Below, one piece after another: positions 19,632-29,226 of a stretch of DNA of 64,000 nucleotides. Numbering within the stretch: the first letter of the stretch is position 1; each line of letters begins with the position of its first letter. Origin of the DNA: Hydractinia symbiolongicarpus (taxonomy: Eukaryota > Cnidaria > Hydrozoa > Anthoathecata > Hydractiniidae); NCBI RefSeq assembly GCF_029227915.1, contig NC_079877.1, forward strand, positions 17,534,851-17,598,850, given 5' to 3'. The position numbers and the translations under genes are program-made. The notes beneath the pieces are model-generated. The model saw only the letters and a list, made by a program, of their open reading frames with translations. It was not told the DNA's origin and searched no databases.

Positions 19632-21770
19632 CTATTGTTTTACATGCTCCGGAGGAGTCTTAGCATCAACTCCTTCTTCTTCTTCTTCTTCTTTATTTAT
19701 TTAACGTGGGAGAAATAACTATGTACATATAGCGTCCTGATATAAAAAAATAAATAAATACATACTTATAAATATACAGGAAACTAATCAAATCCGACAA
19801 AAATTTGTTTATGATTTTATGAAAAATGTATAAAAATTATGAAAAATTATTTAAATAGACCGAGTGACTAAAATCATACTCCTTTAGTTTCGTTTTAAAT
19901 TTTTTAAGGCTGTTACAACTTTTCAATTCGGAAGGTAAAGTATTCCAAATTTTAGGCCCCAATGAGCGAAGACATTTTTCCCCAAAATTTTTAGTATTAA
20001 AGTTCAATGTTTTAAGATTATTAAAATATTGACTTCGTACTGGCCTGTTTGTTTCGCTGCGTTGAAAGATGTCTAACATAAATGGCGGATATAAATTATT
20101 AAGAGATTTAAAAATCTCTATACATAGATTTCGTATTCGCATAATTTTCATGTAGTTACTTTTGTTCTTGGTAGAAATGTACTTTTCTTTTCTCTCTGAA
20201 TATCCGCTATCTACAAATTTTAGGGCTCGCTTCTGGAGTTTTTCGACCCTAGAAAGTGATTTTGAAGATGAGAAATTCCAAATAAGTGGACAGTAGTTAA
20301 AGTTTGAATACACAAAACTTTCTGCTAAGACACTCTTAGCTTTAAAGGGAAGTATGTTTTTAAATCTATACAAAGCATTTAGTTGCGCAGATGCTTTCTT
20401 GCAAACCTCATTTAAGTGCTGATCAAATCTAAGGTTATTGTCAATTTTAACTCCTAACAGTTTGACTGTGTCTTGCGAATATATGTTTTTATCTCCGATT
20501 CTTATCAGTTTACTACTTGTGTTTTCTATCCTATCTTTGCTGATTATAATGCATTGAAATTTGTCAGGGTTAGCAATCATTTTATTTTCATGTAGCCATG
20601 CTAATGCCTGCTCAGACTCACCTTCTAAAATTTTAATGAGGTTTGGAATTGAATTGGAAAAGCTTGACAATGTATTATCATCAGCATAGTTGTGTAGGTC
20701 ACTTCTGGTTATAAAAAGAAAAATATCGTTAAGAAAAATATTAAAAATTATCGGGCCTAAGATTGATCCTTGCGGCACACCTGAAAGAATCATTTGGAAA
20801 AGACTGTAGTGTCCGTTTAACTCCTCTGACACAAAGCTTCGATCACGTCCATCAGCCAAATAGTAGAGAAGACGGGTACCTGTCACAATACGGTCCAGTC
20901 TATACGTATTCTTGCTACCGTATACGTATTCTTGCACGTCTTTTAGCATCACCGTGCTCCTCTCCAGGTTGCAGCAGATACAAGTATAAGCCGTCATCGG
21001 GTAGAGGCTTTTCTTCAGGATGGCCTTCGCTTTTCCCAAGCGGCACTTTGCAATTTGATCGCTTTCGAAGGTTTCATACCAATCATGGCGGTCTTGATTT
21101 TGTTGAGGCTTTTGACGATGGTATACAGGTGCTTGACCCATATACTGCTAGTCTCGTCGGAAGCCAATTCCTGCGCATCCTGAGGCTTGAAGAGGCTTTC
21201 CGCAAGTACCTTGTTGTACGAATCCACGAAGGCTGTAAATGTATGGTGGTACTTTGTGGTAGCCCGTTCAATCTCCAACCCTTTACCTTCCAGCAACTTC
21301 GTTACATCCGACTTGAACTCACTACCATTATCGCATTGGAAAGTCTTTGAATAACGGAAAGGTCCTGCCTTGTAAATATCCTTGAGCATGTCGGCGACTT
21401 CGCCGGCTTTTTTGGTACGCAACAGCCTAGCTATTTTATAGCGCGAAGCTACATCGATGCTCGTGAGGATATATTTATAGATGTTTCCATGCAGGTTGTC
21501 ATGGGGCATGTAGAGCAAGTCAAATTGATGCATGTCGTTGGATTTCGTGATGGTAAAATGAGAGTAATAGATGCGTTTAGGGCCTTTAATATGCCTGAGC
21601 TACATGAGTTGACGAGCTAACCAGCGAATAACTCTCTTTTTGGAGAGACCACTCTGCTCAGTGAGTAGTTTGATGGCTTTTCGACCAGTCCAGAGATGTT
21701 CCGGAGTGTAGTAGATTTCGCTTAGCTTTCCTGCTTCCTTCTCTGTAACAACATGCTTTACTTTTGACAT
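19632..21770 (-). pseudogene. Retroviral-type (RVE) integrase, copy 1, split by a LINE
   Basis: N-terminal part 21603-21770 has a helix-turn-helix-like segment (LTEQSGLSKKRVIRWL), then an in-frame TAG (21600-21602), then the catalytic core (21015-21599). Core motifs: LTSIDVASRY with the first Asp, FQCDNGSEF with the second, and FVDSYNK where the DD35E Glu is expected, so the third acidic residue is Asp here. A frameshift near 21010-21050 leads to a C-terminal part (RLDRIVTGTRLLYYLADG) that is cut by the LINE at 19675-20818 and resumes to a stop at 19632. Integrase inserts Polinton DNA into the genome. Start at ATG 21770 behind AATAAAC. Confidence 0.8.
19675..20818 (-). mobile_element. 5'-truncated LINE insertion in the integrase gene
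   Basis: The minus strand encodes the second half of a non-LTR reverse transcriptase (SGVPQGSILGP, NYADDNTL with the catalytic YADD, KLLGVKIDNNLRFDQHL) and ends in a short 3' UTR with a (GAA)n tail at 19675-19690. The insert interrupts an integrase that is continuous in copy 2, and AACTCCT flanks both sides (19668-19674 and 20819-20825) as a 7-bp target-site duplication. The RT frame is open for about 310 codons, so this insertion is younger than the viral copy. The microsatellite-like tail suggests a CR1/L2-like clade. Confidence 0.85.
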
Positions 21771-21799
21771 GTTTATTATATACATATCAAAAATGTTCA

Positions 21800-22198
21800 T
21801 TACATATACTTGTACACAAAGAAACCCAGCAGAGCCAGGGATCTCACAATGAACGTCAGTTCGCCGTCTTGTTGTTCCTTCGAGGGTGTGTAGAAGTCTG
21901 AGAGTTTGGGAGCTTTCTCGATCGTCGCGATAAAATATTCTCTCATACCCTCATCAAGCTCCTTCAAACTTTCGCTAGCTTGGCGCCTAAGCTCACGTTG
22001 CTAATTGTACCAATCGATTTTTGCTTGTCTATCGCGCACCCATTTGCTTTGAGCAGCTTGAAGTTGTTCGATTGCTTTATCGTTTCTCTTACGTTCTGCC
22101 TTGCCATGCCCTGACAGTTTTGAAAACAGGAAATTTGAACCGCTAAATGCCAACGTATTTACAGCAGCACCTGCTACGAGTACGCCAATTGTTGCCAT
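21800..22198 (-). pseudogene. Membrane/coiled-coil viral protein, copy 1 (one TAG)
   Basis: About 132 codons from ATG 22198, homologous along its length to 31443-31853. N-terminal hydrophobic, small-residue-rich segment (GVLVAGAAVNTLAFSGSNFL), then a basic coiled coil (KAIEQLQAAQSKWVRDRQAK), an in-frame TAG where copy 2 has Lys, and a C-terminal hydrophobic end (SLALLGFF). The upstream sequence reads AATAAACATG. No family recognised; conserved between integrase and capsid gene in both copies. Confidence 0.65.
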
Positions 22199-22208
22199 GT
22201 TTATTTCA

Positions 22209-23441
22209 AATATTCCACACTGTGAAATCTGCCATCCAGAATATTTAGCTGCGCATCTTGCAATAGATAGACATAACATTATATGTTACCGGTGCCATCG
22301 GCTTTCTTGGTCATGTGGAGTGTAATACCATCCGACAACCTCTGTAGAGGCCTGCCAGAACCATGCAAGCTTTGATCGGGTGTCGCTCTGAAATCAATGA
22401 ACAGCGCATAGCGCTCAGTCATGAACTGCCCAATCGTCACCTCCGAGTCGTGAGATCCGAAAAGTTCAAAGACTTGCTCCAGATGGTCCTTTGGCAACAT
22501 TGCATGCGAGTAGAGTTCGTTAGGCTCACCTTCTACCGTGATCGAGATCTTTTCGATCTTGGGATTTTAGAATACCTCGTTAGCGCCAGCATAAGATTTC
22601 ACTTTCCCCGGGTCTACGAATAGTAGTAAGACTCCTTTCAAGCTTTTGGCAGGGGTATCTATTTGGAGATTAAAATTGGTATCAGCCTTTTTCATCGTTA
22701 TAACCTTACTACGAAGTACCCGCTAGTAAGGCAACGTGAGACGGCTGTATTGTGACATCATAGCACTGCTAAGCCCCTCGTTTGTCACTTTATCAAACTC
22801 GAGCGCGATATTGGTTATTTTGTAAGCAGCATCAGCCAGCTTGGCTGCCGTGCTTCATATGACGCAAAATGTACTACAAACTGCACCCTATCGTGTATGC
22901 CTGCTTGATAAAACGGAAGATCCGCCGTTAGTTCGAACATCTTGCCAAGGGGGATGCAAAAGGTGTTGCCGTAAGCTGCCACGATCGCTTTTTCCTCGTC
23001 ATTTCCTACATGGTCGCTAGCTTTTACCTGTAGAGCGCGGATTGTACCATCGTTGGGATTTATACCTTCTAAAATTAGGTTGTTATCACGCTCAAATTTG
23101 GGCAGCCACAGATCTCGATACACTGCCAGGGTGCTATAGTCCGAGATGTTCTGGATTTCGTGACCGTTCAAGCTGATGCAAAGGTTTTGAACCAGGGCCT
23201 TGCCGATGTTGCTGACGATGGTGCGTTTGGTATTGGTACCCGTAAGCTCCAAGTCAAAGAGGAGCTTGAGAAAGCCAGGGAAAATCAAATCGCTCTGCCC
23301 AAGGTTTGGCACATCAACGTACAAATCCTCGTTTTGATTGATCGTACTTGGGACATGGGAAACTTTAACACGCTGTTTCTTGCCTTTCATGGCAAATAAT
23401 GTCCTGGTCTTCTTGTTTGGATTCAAGATAGTTCCATACAT
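22209..23441 (-). pseudogene. Probable major capsid protein (double jelly-roll), copy 1
   Basis: Starts MYGTILNP at 23441 in an AATAAATG motif. The first block (22815-23441) has KGKKQRVKVSH, DVPNLGQSDLI, RTIVSNIGKALVQNL, SLNGHEIQNI and IPLGKMFELT, then LPFYQAGIHDRVQF, a pattern of alternating beta strands like the hexon-type capsid proteins of Polintons and adintoviruses. A deletion and frameshift near 22700-22850 precede a second block (22279-22560) that continues in the frame where copy 2 has a stop, and TAA at 22279-22281 ends it early. So the protein is about 420 aa long across both blocks. Assignment by strand pattern, length and its place next to the ATPase/integrase set; not by a search. 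Confidence 0.55.
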
Positions 23442-23473
23442 TTATTAAAAGGTTGTAGAGTGTTGAATAAATG
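23439..23473. promoter_or_regulatory. Divergent AATAAATG pair between capsid and coiled-coil genes, copy 1
   Basis: The gene starts face away from each other with 29 bp between them, and each ATG completes an AATAAATG. Neither copy of the motif can be the poly(A) signal of an upstream gene, because both genes are transcribed away from here. The gap is also exactly 29 bp in copy 2. Confidence 0.65.
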
Positions 23474-24775
23474 CCTATTAACTTTACGCCAGAGGAAGAC
23501 ATTCCGGACGAACCCGAAGAGTTCAATAACGAGAGTGAGATCCTTGGACCCGAGGATATTTCCGGATCAAGCACTACGCCCTCAACACCTTCACGAGGTG
23601 GCCTCACTGACACCACGACTCTCACGGCAAGGCAGGAGCTACTAAAATCAAAAGTTGATAGGCTCTACGAATCTTTTAGTGGAGAGCTGGGAGAGCCGAG
23701 TGCGAGATACTACAACGAGTTTAAAGTCGACGGGAACCAGCTTCTTTACGATGGTGTAGAGCTCACGAAAAGGAATGGTGAATTAAAGAGCGTTTTTGAG
23801 ATACGAAGGAGGTTAGGTGCGGGGCGATTGCGAACCATGGGTGTTCGACGACTACACTACACCACACAAGGGTAGTAAGACTATGGCTCAGAAACTCCTG
23901 AATGCGATTGTTCACATCGAGGATAAGGCGGATGATATTAAGGTGATGCCATTGCTCGAGAACCTCTTAGATGAAACGGGGAGTCTTATCGAAGAAACTT
24001 CACTTGGTGGCAGCGAAGTCTTCGACGAACGCGAAAGAAGAGGACTTAATCGCGAATTGCAAACTTTGCGTGGCAACCTGAAGAATTTGAAAACCAAAAT
24101 AATCTTTCATGAAAATGAGATCGATAAAGCAGAAGCCAAGGTGAAGAGGGTCGAGAGCAAAAAGGCCACACCTGGAGCATCCGATGAACAGCAGATAGCT
24201 ATCTGGGACAGGGATATAGCCAAGGCCAAGGAAGACCTGAAACGACTCCGGGATCAAAAACAGGCCACGGAAGAAGCACACGGTTTACTATCATCCGACA
24301 CTCAGAGCCAGCTGAAAATTGCCAAAGAGACATTGATGAAGATCGCAGGGGATGATAAAACTTTGGCTGAAAAACTTAGGATCCTGTTCAAAAAGCAGGG
24401 TATTACTATAGCTAGTATTGTCTCCGCCGTGGGTCTCCTGATTTCAACCATCGTGCTCGCCGTTACGGGAGGTGAAGGTGCTGCTGGAGGAGGTAGTGCT
24501 GGAGAAAGTGCAGCCGGCAAAGGTTTTGCACGGAAACAGCTTGAAAGACTCGGGAGATTTTTAAAGTACCTTGCAGGTAAGGCTGGCTCGGCTTTGCCAA
24601 GGATTATTGGCTGCATGGTGTCGCGGCGAGAGTCGTCGAGTTCGCAGCAAAGCATTTATACATGGTCATGGCTGCTGCTGTGGGGATTGTTGTGGCTTAC
24701 GTCGGGGCTAAGAGGGGAAAAAGACTTACCTCCACCAAATATATGCGAGGATCAATCCTACCCACAACGTGATAA
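23471..24775 (+). pseudogene. Long acidic/coiled-coil membrane protein, copy 1
   Basis: N-terminal acidic Pro-rich region (FTPEEDIPDEPEEF), a conserved block (EPSARYYNEFKVDGNQLLYD), a frameshift near 23850, then a long coiled coil (about 24040-24330), a hydrophobic segment (IASIVSAVGLLISTIVLAV), a Gly/Ala-rich part, and after another frameshift near 24610 a second hydrophobic segment before TGA at 24773-24775. About 430 aa in all. No family recognised. It is divergent from the capsid gene and overlaps the convergent gene at 24726-25754 by 50 bp. A structural or membrane-remodelling role is only a guess. Confidence 0.6.
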
Positions 24776-25754
24776 CGGTAGCCTTGGTATCCTCATTCTG
24801 CCTGTGGGCTTCCTTGGACCATGCGTCCGACGCATGGTCCGTGATCTCATGGCGAGGCGTGGTTTTCAACGACTTGATAGTCCGCCCAGAAGGTGTGGTG
24901 AGGGCTGCCTCATGCTTGACAGCATAGCCCATGTTATTCAGATCTAGCTCTACACCTACACCTATGTTAGAGGGTGCGATTAAAACGTTATTGTTATACC
25001 CTACAATCTTTCCAATGCGGAGGTCCATGTTGGAGGGGAGCATGTACACGCTGGACATCACGGCGAAATTTACTGGGGTTTGTGCATACTGCAACACCTT
25101 TTGAAACTCGGTGATGTCTTGACCTACGTTCTCCTCACGTTGAACCATGGCCTCGAATTTCTGCAGGAGGATCTGTCTAGCCGTGAAGTTATCGGCATTG
25201 GAGCCTAGGATTGAGGCCTTGGCACTCGCTTGCGATCCTAGTAGCAAGATCACGTAAAAGCGAATACTCTAGCTAAGCTTCATCAGGCCCTCCGATGTCA
25301 AACCCTGGCTAGTGGGGATGATAAACTTGGCCCAATCCCCATCAACCTGCGGCCACCATATACCATTTGTAAACGATGACACCAGGGCTTTGAACTTGTA
25401 CAAAGCGTTGGGGTCCGCACCGTACTCACGACATATTTGCGCATACCCCGAGGTGGAGTAGAGGTTCTCGTACTGGGAAAAGCCTCCTTCGTATGGCATG
25501 GGTACCTTCATTCTCGCGAGAATACGTCTCATGTGATAGTACACGTGGAATTTGAAAATGGATTGAACAAGGGGTACGGAGCCACTCATGTGCTTGGCAG
25601 AGATCCCCAACGCCGTTGTCGCGCAATGACAAGCGAAATTCACCTGGATGTTCCAATACTCCAAAGCTTGCCCCTCCCAATTTACACTCACAGGATCGTT
25701 CAACAGGTTATTTGGAACCTTGATGGGGTATTTGGTGAACTGTGGGAATGCCAC
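24726..25754 (-). pseudogene. Viral protein with C-terminal membrane anchor, copy 1 (one TAG)
   Basis: One frame of about 342 codons from 25754, broken by TAG at 25269-25271 (no copy 2 equivalent survives to compare). N-terminal half: FPQFTKYPIKVPNNLLNDPV, FACHCATTALGISAKHM, FKFHVYYHMRRILARM; C-terminal half ends in a hydrophobic helix (TLWVGLILAYIWW). The first codon is now GTG, probably a decayed ATG. No family recognised. Gene pair with the rightward gene at 25764 whose start is 10 nt away. Confidence 0.6.
24816..24840. terminator. 12-bp perfect palindrome past the coiled-coil gene
   Basis: GGACCATGCGTC / GACGCATGGTCC around one base, 40 nt beyond the + gene stop at 24775 and inside the coding part of the convergent minus-strand gene. 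Confidence 0.45.
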
Positions 25755-25763
25755 GGAAATGTG

Positions 25764-26430
25764 ATGAGTCGTATTTCAAACCCTATAATTTTTGAGGACT
25801 ACCTGGGGCAGGATACGAGGATACCCCTGAAATCGATCAGCATTCGACCTACGTGGTTGAACCTTTTAGAAAAAAAGAACAAGATCAACATTTACAAAGC
25901 GACTCCTGGGTCGACCAATGATGGGGACTTTAGCGTCGGGAATTTTGAAGCCCTCATCTTGATCGAGAAGGGTCTGTATAGGATCGAGGATTTGGTGAAT
26001 ATCATCAATGGTCAAGCAGGGGACAGGATCAAACTTTTCGTACTCAGGAACGGAGTCTGTAGAGTCAGAGTTAGTAAGGGTTATGTTGCGATAATCAATA
26101 AAACACTGACGGATCTTATGGGGTATAATTTTGATACCAAATCAATGTTTACAGAGAGCGACCATGATAGCTACTATAGGACTGATGTTTACCAGCAATT
26201 GAGACTCACTTGCCACCAACTCAATGAGAAAAGATGTCTTCTTAATGGCAAAAAATCCAAGATAATAGCTATGTTTGCTTCGAAGGAGTTAACTAACTGG
26301 GGAGATATGTTGATGTGGATGTTTATCTCTTCCTTAAAAGTTCAACGGACATGTTACAATTCATGCTGAGTATCACCACGATAAGAACGTTTTATTCATG
26401 GGAATTACCATGCAATTGCTTATAGAATAA
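25764..26430 (+). pseudogene. Possible penton-like minor capsid protein, copy 1
   Basis: Frame from ATG 25764 (MSRISNPIIFEDYLG) with IEKGLYRIEDLVNIIN, a strand-rich middle (IKLFVLRNGVCRVRVSKGY) and LTDLMGYNFDTKSMF. The G-Y-x-I/ED-L-x-x-I-N then LMGY pattern is like the small single jelly-roll vertex proteins of Polinton-like viruses, hence the tentative call. Near 26320 the frame shifts relative to copy 2 (33862-34190). The final TAA (26428-26430) is part of the next gene's GAATAAATG. About 220 aa. Confidence 0.4.
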
Positions 26431-26433
26431 ATG
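26426..26433 (+). promoter_or_regulatory. AATAAATG start motif, copy 1
   Basis: Exact motif at the start of the gene at 26431; conserved at 34169-34176 in copy 2, with GAATAAATG in both. Confidence 0.5.
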
Positions 26434-27077
26434 ATGGATATTACAAAGCTTTACCCACCGTTACCTTCTGCACCTCTGGAGGGTATGGAGGAGGATAGTT
26501 CACAAGTATACAGACTCAAGAAAATCGAAGAAGTGGAACAATACCTACGAGCTGAGATTAAAGAGCGGGACAAGCTCGCCAAAAAGTTCAAAATGCATGA
26601 TACGTGGGTTAGGTACATTGATCACGGGTTATTCTCGGTAAGTGTGATAACTTCAGGCGTTGGCATTGGTAGTATGCTATCCGGAATTGGCGTACCATTA
26701 GCCGTGACTATGGGTGGAATCACGATTACCGTAGGGTTGGGACAAGCGGGTCTGCGGAATGCGAGGAAGAGACTGGGCTCGAAAAGTAAGAAGCATGAAA
26801 GCATAAGATTACTGGCGGAAACCAAATTAAACTCTATCGTTGACTTGATCTAGAGAGCTGTTGAGAATGGTGTGATCAGCGACCATGAGTTCAGCTTGAT
26901 TATGCAGGAAAAGCAAAATACATGCTGCTGAAGGAGCAAGCTCGACAGCGAACACGTAAAATCGTGGAATCAATCAATGAAAGGGAACGACAGCAGCTAG
27001 TCGCGCAAGAACGTGAGGAGGCGAAGGATGGACTACTCAAAAAAATTCAATCTGCTCAGTATGTCGGCGGTACTTAG
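26431..27077 (+). pseudogene. Viral membrane protein with Gly-rich hydrophobic core, copy 1
   Basis: Homologue of 34174-34722. Residues 28-60 form a charged helix (KKIEEVEQYLRAEIKERDKL), then two hydrophobic Gly-rich segments (VSVITSGVGIGSMLSGIGVP, LAVTMGGITITVGLGQAGL) and a basic helix. TAG at 26851-26853 sits where copy 2 has Ser, and a small deletion near 26918 shifts frame before TAG at 27075-27077. About 210 aa when whole. Function unknown; the hydrophobic pair resembles membrane-inserting hairpins. Confidence 0.6.
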
Positions 27078-27100
27078 AGGAGCCACCGGCTTATTCATAA

Positions 27101-27126
27101 TCTAGTGTTTTAAACAAAACAATAGA
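27101..27126. terminator. Hairpin between convergent genes, copy 1
   Basis: TCTAGTGTTTT / AAAACAATAGA, 11-bp stem with one mismatch and loop AAAC, between the ends of the membrane-protein gene (+) and the SAP-like gene (-). The same place in copy 2 (35115-35140) also pairs. Confidence 0.55.
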
Positions 27127-27133
27127 TCACATG

Positions 27134-27345
27134 CTACTCAAAACCGAGCAATTCCCCAGTGTCTGCGTCTATCAGCAAGTCTCCGTCATGTATCACTCGT
27201 CTACGCTTCTCCTTGGGGTCTCTTGAGTATTGTTCAAGACGTTCATCCAGCGCCATCAACGTACATTGTACGCAATAAGGGCCATCGGTCTGAGTGGAAG
27301 CCTCCTTATATTTAACCTTACGAATCACCTCAATAAGGCTGGTTG
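27134..27345 (-). pseudogene. SAP-like protein C-terminal part, copy 1
   Basis: IRKVKYKEASTQTDGPYCVQ and DGDLLIDADTGELLGFE correspond to the C-terminus of 35148-35429; the N-terminal SAP-like helix pair is deleted and replaced by the hairpin at 27349-27384. CVQC is part of a possible Cys pair. Confidence 0.6.
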
Positions 27346-27348
27346 AAT

Positions 27349-27384
27349 ATGCGTTATATGGTTGGAAACAACCATATAACGCAT
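27349..27384 (-). terminator. 16-bp perfect hairpin with GAAA loop
   Basis: ATGCGTTATATGGTTG / CAACCATATAACGCAT, followed on the + strand by a T-rich run. It sits just beyond the stop (27402) of the leftward acidic-tailed gene. On the + strand the loop reads GAAA. Confidence 0.6.
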
Positions 27385-27401
27385 TTTTTATTTTTTTTGG
27401 T

Positions 27402-27766
27402 CTAATGCATGAATTCATCGTCATCATCCGAATCATCATCCGAATTTAAGTAGAGGGTTGGCTTGAACTCTTCGATTTCATACTTACATCTTCCAGTGTG
27501 ATCTGCATATAATGTTTTGAACCATGGTTGTAAATGCTCGCAAGTTTGAAAATGGCCTGGCACCTGCAGCTTTCCTTTAAAGGGACTTCTTTGGGATTGA
27601 AAGCCGTTCTTATCTTGCCTTCCCATTCTTTCACTTTTGTGGTAATATATTTACCATTTTTAACGGGTTGGATATGAAAGTTTACTCCTTTCAGGGCTTG
27701 TATTTTATCCATGATGGTATTAAACTTCTCCAGCCATCGGGATTTATCGTAGATGTCGAATGACAT
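27402..27766 (-). pseudogene. Acidic-tailed protein, possible ssDNA-binding protein, copy 1
   Basis: From ATG 27766 (MSFDIYDKSRWLEKF) through VKNGKYITTKVKEWEGKIRT and SKHYMQITLEDV, then a frameshift near 27480 into KYEIEEFKPTLYLN and a terminal DDDSDDDDE tail. Small size, beta-rich middle and an acidic tail match the design of phage and viral single-strand DNA-binding proteins; no family motif proves it. The minus-strand neighbour of the SAP-like gene. Confidence 0.4.
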
Positions 27767-27782
27767 GGTAAGTGAGTTGGCT

Positions 27783-27920
27783 ATGATGTTTAGGGAGTTC
27801 CTGCGATACTTTGAGAGAGATTTCAACACTCCCGAGGCCATACTCAAGGGGATAAAAGAGACCATGGATATCCTTGAGGAACAGGGTCTATCCCTCCATC
27901 TTGATGTAAAAAAGAAGTGA
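27783..27920 (+). CDS. Short ORF, 45 aa, possible C-terminal remnant
   Basis: MMFREFLRYFERDF, then KGIKETMDILEEQ and a basic end. Amphipathic and helix-forming; it ends 28 nt before the membrane-protein gene. It could be the tail of a rightward gene whose body is deleted at the junction between the two element copies (PolB precedes the same membrane-protein gene in copy 1). Not recognised. Confidence 0.3.
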   Translation: MMFREFLRYFERDFNTPEAILKGIKETMDILEEQGLSLHLDVKKK

Positions 27921-27948
27921 TTTTGTAAGTCTCACGACTTATAAAGAA

Positions 27949-28314
27949 ATGATCATTGAACAATCACAAGAAGAAAGAGTCATAACAAAGCCAGTAAAGC
28001 ATCCAGGGAGAGTCGCGCAAGGTCACAAGTTGGCAGCACTGATAAAGAAGAGGAAGGAAGATCTGAAGCAACAAGAGGGTGCTGTAGAATCTACAGTCAA
28101 AACCTCTTCTGGGGTGAGTTCTATACAGTCAGGCAGTATATACATTGGTGGAGGCATCATATTTGCTTGCATAGCATTTGCTGGAGTCTACTACCTTACG
28201 CGTAAGCAGCCCGTAGCGGCTCAGCAGCCTGCAGATATCTCACGTGCACCAGACCAGCGTCAACCTTCAAAGTCTCAAGCCAAGCCTGATATCGACTTTT
28301 TCAAGATGATATAA
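27949..28314 (+). CDS. 121-aa single-pass membrane protein, copy 2
   Basis: Basic N-terminal region (about 50 residues, HKLAALIKKRKEDLKQQEG), a Ser-rich spacer, one clear membrane helix (GGGIIFACIAFAGVYYL, residues 72-88) and a Gln/Pro-rich C-terminus. The C-terminus matches the remnant at 17067-17187. Start preceded by TATAAAGAAATG, a weak form of the element start motif. 14 nt before the 81-aa gene. No family recognised; intact. Confidence 0.6.
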   Translation: MIIEQSQEERVITKPVKHPGRVAQGHKLAALIKKRKEDLKQQEGAVESTVKTSSGVSSIQSGSIYIGGGIIFACIAFAGVYYLTRKQPVAAQQPADISRAPDQRQPSKSQAKPDIDFFKMI

Positions 28315-28328
28315 TCTATAATATAAAC

Positions 28329-28574
28329 ATGAGTAATGTAACTCCCCTGCAGAAAGGGATAATCGACGTTCTATATGAGATAGTCGTGGACCTAGGCTTT
28401 ACATTTGCTTACGCTATGGTTGGCAAGAGGTTCCTTGGGATCTCGAGTCGTTCGGCCAAGTTGGATACCAGCGATGTGATGAAGATGATCGCTTATTTTT
28501 CAGCGGGACGGGGAAGTCGTGAGATGGCCGTATCAAAGGGATGGAATCCCGCAAGTATAGTCCCGAAGAAGTAA
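28329..28574 (+). CDS. 81-aa membrane-associated viral protein, copy 2
   Basis: Homologue of 17200-17442 with the same layout: a hydrophobic segment (IVVDLGFTFAYAMVGKRFLG) then SRSAKLDTSDVMKMIAYFSAG and a basic PKK end. The frame is intact. Start context AATATAAACATG. Followed by a hairpin and the ATPase, as in copy 1. Confidence 0.65.
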   Translation: MSNVTPLQKGIIDVLYEIVVDLGFTFAYAMVGKRFLGISSRSAKLDTSDVMKMIAYFSAGRGSREMAVSKGWNPASIVPKK

Positions 28575-28588
28575 GTACATCTAAGGTT

Positions 28589-28611
28589 TCTGTCTGCCCA
28601 AGGCAGATAGA
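28589..28611 (+). terminator. Hairpin between the 81-aa gene and the ATPase, copy 2
   Basis: TCTGTCTGCC / GGCAGATAGA, 10-bp stem (one G-T pair), 3-nt loop. Same place and stem length as 17459-17479 but different bases, so the structure is kept while the sequence is not. Confidence 0.55.
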
Positions 28612-28620
28612 ATAAATATG
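28611..28620 (+). promoter_or_regulatory. AATAAATATG start motif, ATPase copy 2
   Basis: AATAAA followed by T and then the start ATG (28618-28620), the copy 2 equivalent of 17484-17491. Confidence 0.5.
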
Positions 28621-29217
28621 ACTCTGGATGTGGTGCTACAAGCCCATACAGTGATTTTTACTGGGTCTACCTCGTGCGGGAAAACACAGTGTGTACTCGA
28701 TCTCCTGGAGAACGAGTACAAGCACCATTTCTTCAACGTTGTCATACTCTGTCCCACCATCCGCTGGAATAAGACATACCTCGATAGAGCATCGCTTTGG
28801 AAGGATGACTATGTGTTCCTGATAGATCCCAAAGACCAGCTGTTCGCCTGGATCGAGCAACTATCAAAGCTCCTAGCAGGGGAGGAGACTCTGTTTATTG
28901 TTGAACATATGATCGCTGACGAGACTCTCGACGAAAAGCGTCAGCCTTTGCTTGAGCTTGCCATCAGTGGGAGACATCGAAAGCATAGTCTCTGGCTCCT
29001 CACTCAAAGTTACACGGCCCTCCCAAAGAATCTGTGAAGGCAAAAGAAGCAGCTGTTCATGTGGTACCCGCACGAACGCAGCGATATGAAGCTGGTGGAT
29101 GAAGAGACGAACATGATCAGTGACTGGGAGTCGATCAAGACCCAGCTCAGGAAGTCGAAACATGCTTGCTTGCACGTGAGACTGGAGCACCCTAGGACCT
29201 GGAAAATTTTGGAGTGA
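28618..29217 (+). pseudogene. A32-like packaging ATPase, copy 2, inactivated
   Basis: About 200 codons homologous to 17489-18124. Walker A (GSTSCGKT, residues 16-23) is intact, but Walker B reads LFIVEHM at residues 92-98 instead of LFIIDDM, and TGA at 29035-29037 stands where copy 1 has Arg (CGC), consistent with decay of a CGA-type codon. It would lack ATP hydrolysis even if read through. Confidence 0.8.
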
Positions 29218-29226
29218 CGCGGAGAT

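Noticed and set aside
19837-21141. A single 434-aa reverse transcriptase ORF
   Set aside because: Its first part is integrase C-terminus of the viral element; the RT begins only at the insertion border near 20818, so the ORF is a chance in-frame fusion.
24000-24655. Minus-strand ORFs opposite the coiled-coil gene
   Set aside because: Shadow frames; composition mirrors the coding strand and no homologue exists in copy 2.
25437-25763. N-terminal extension of the rightward penton-like ORF
   Set aside because: It is antisense to the well-supported minus-strand gene 24726-25754; the true start is ATG 25764.
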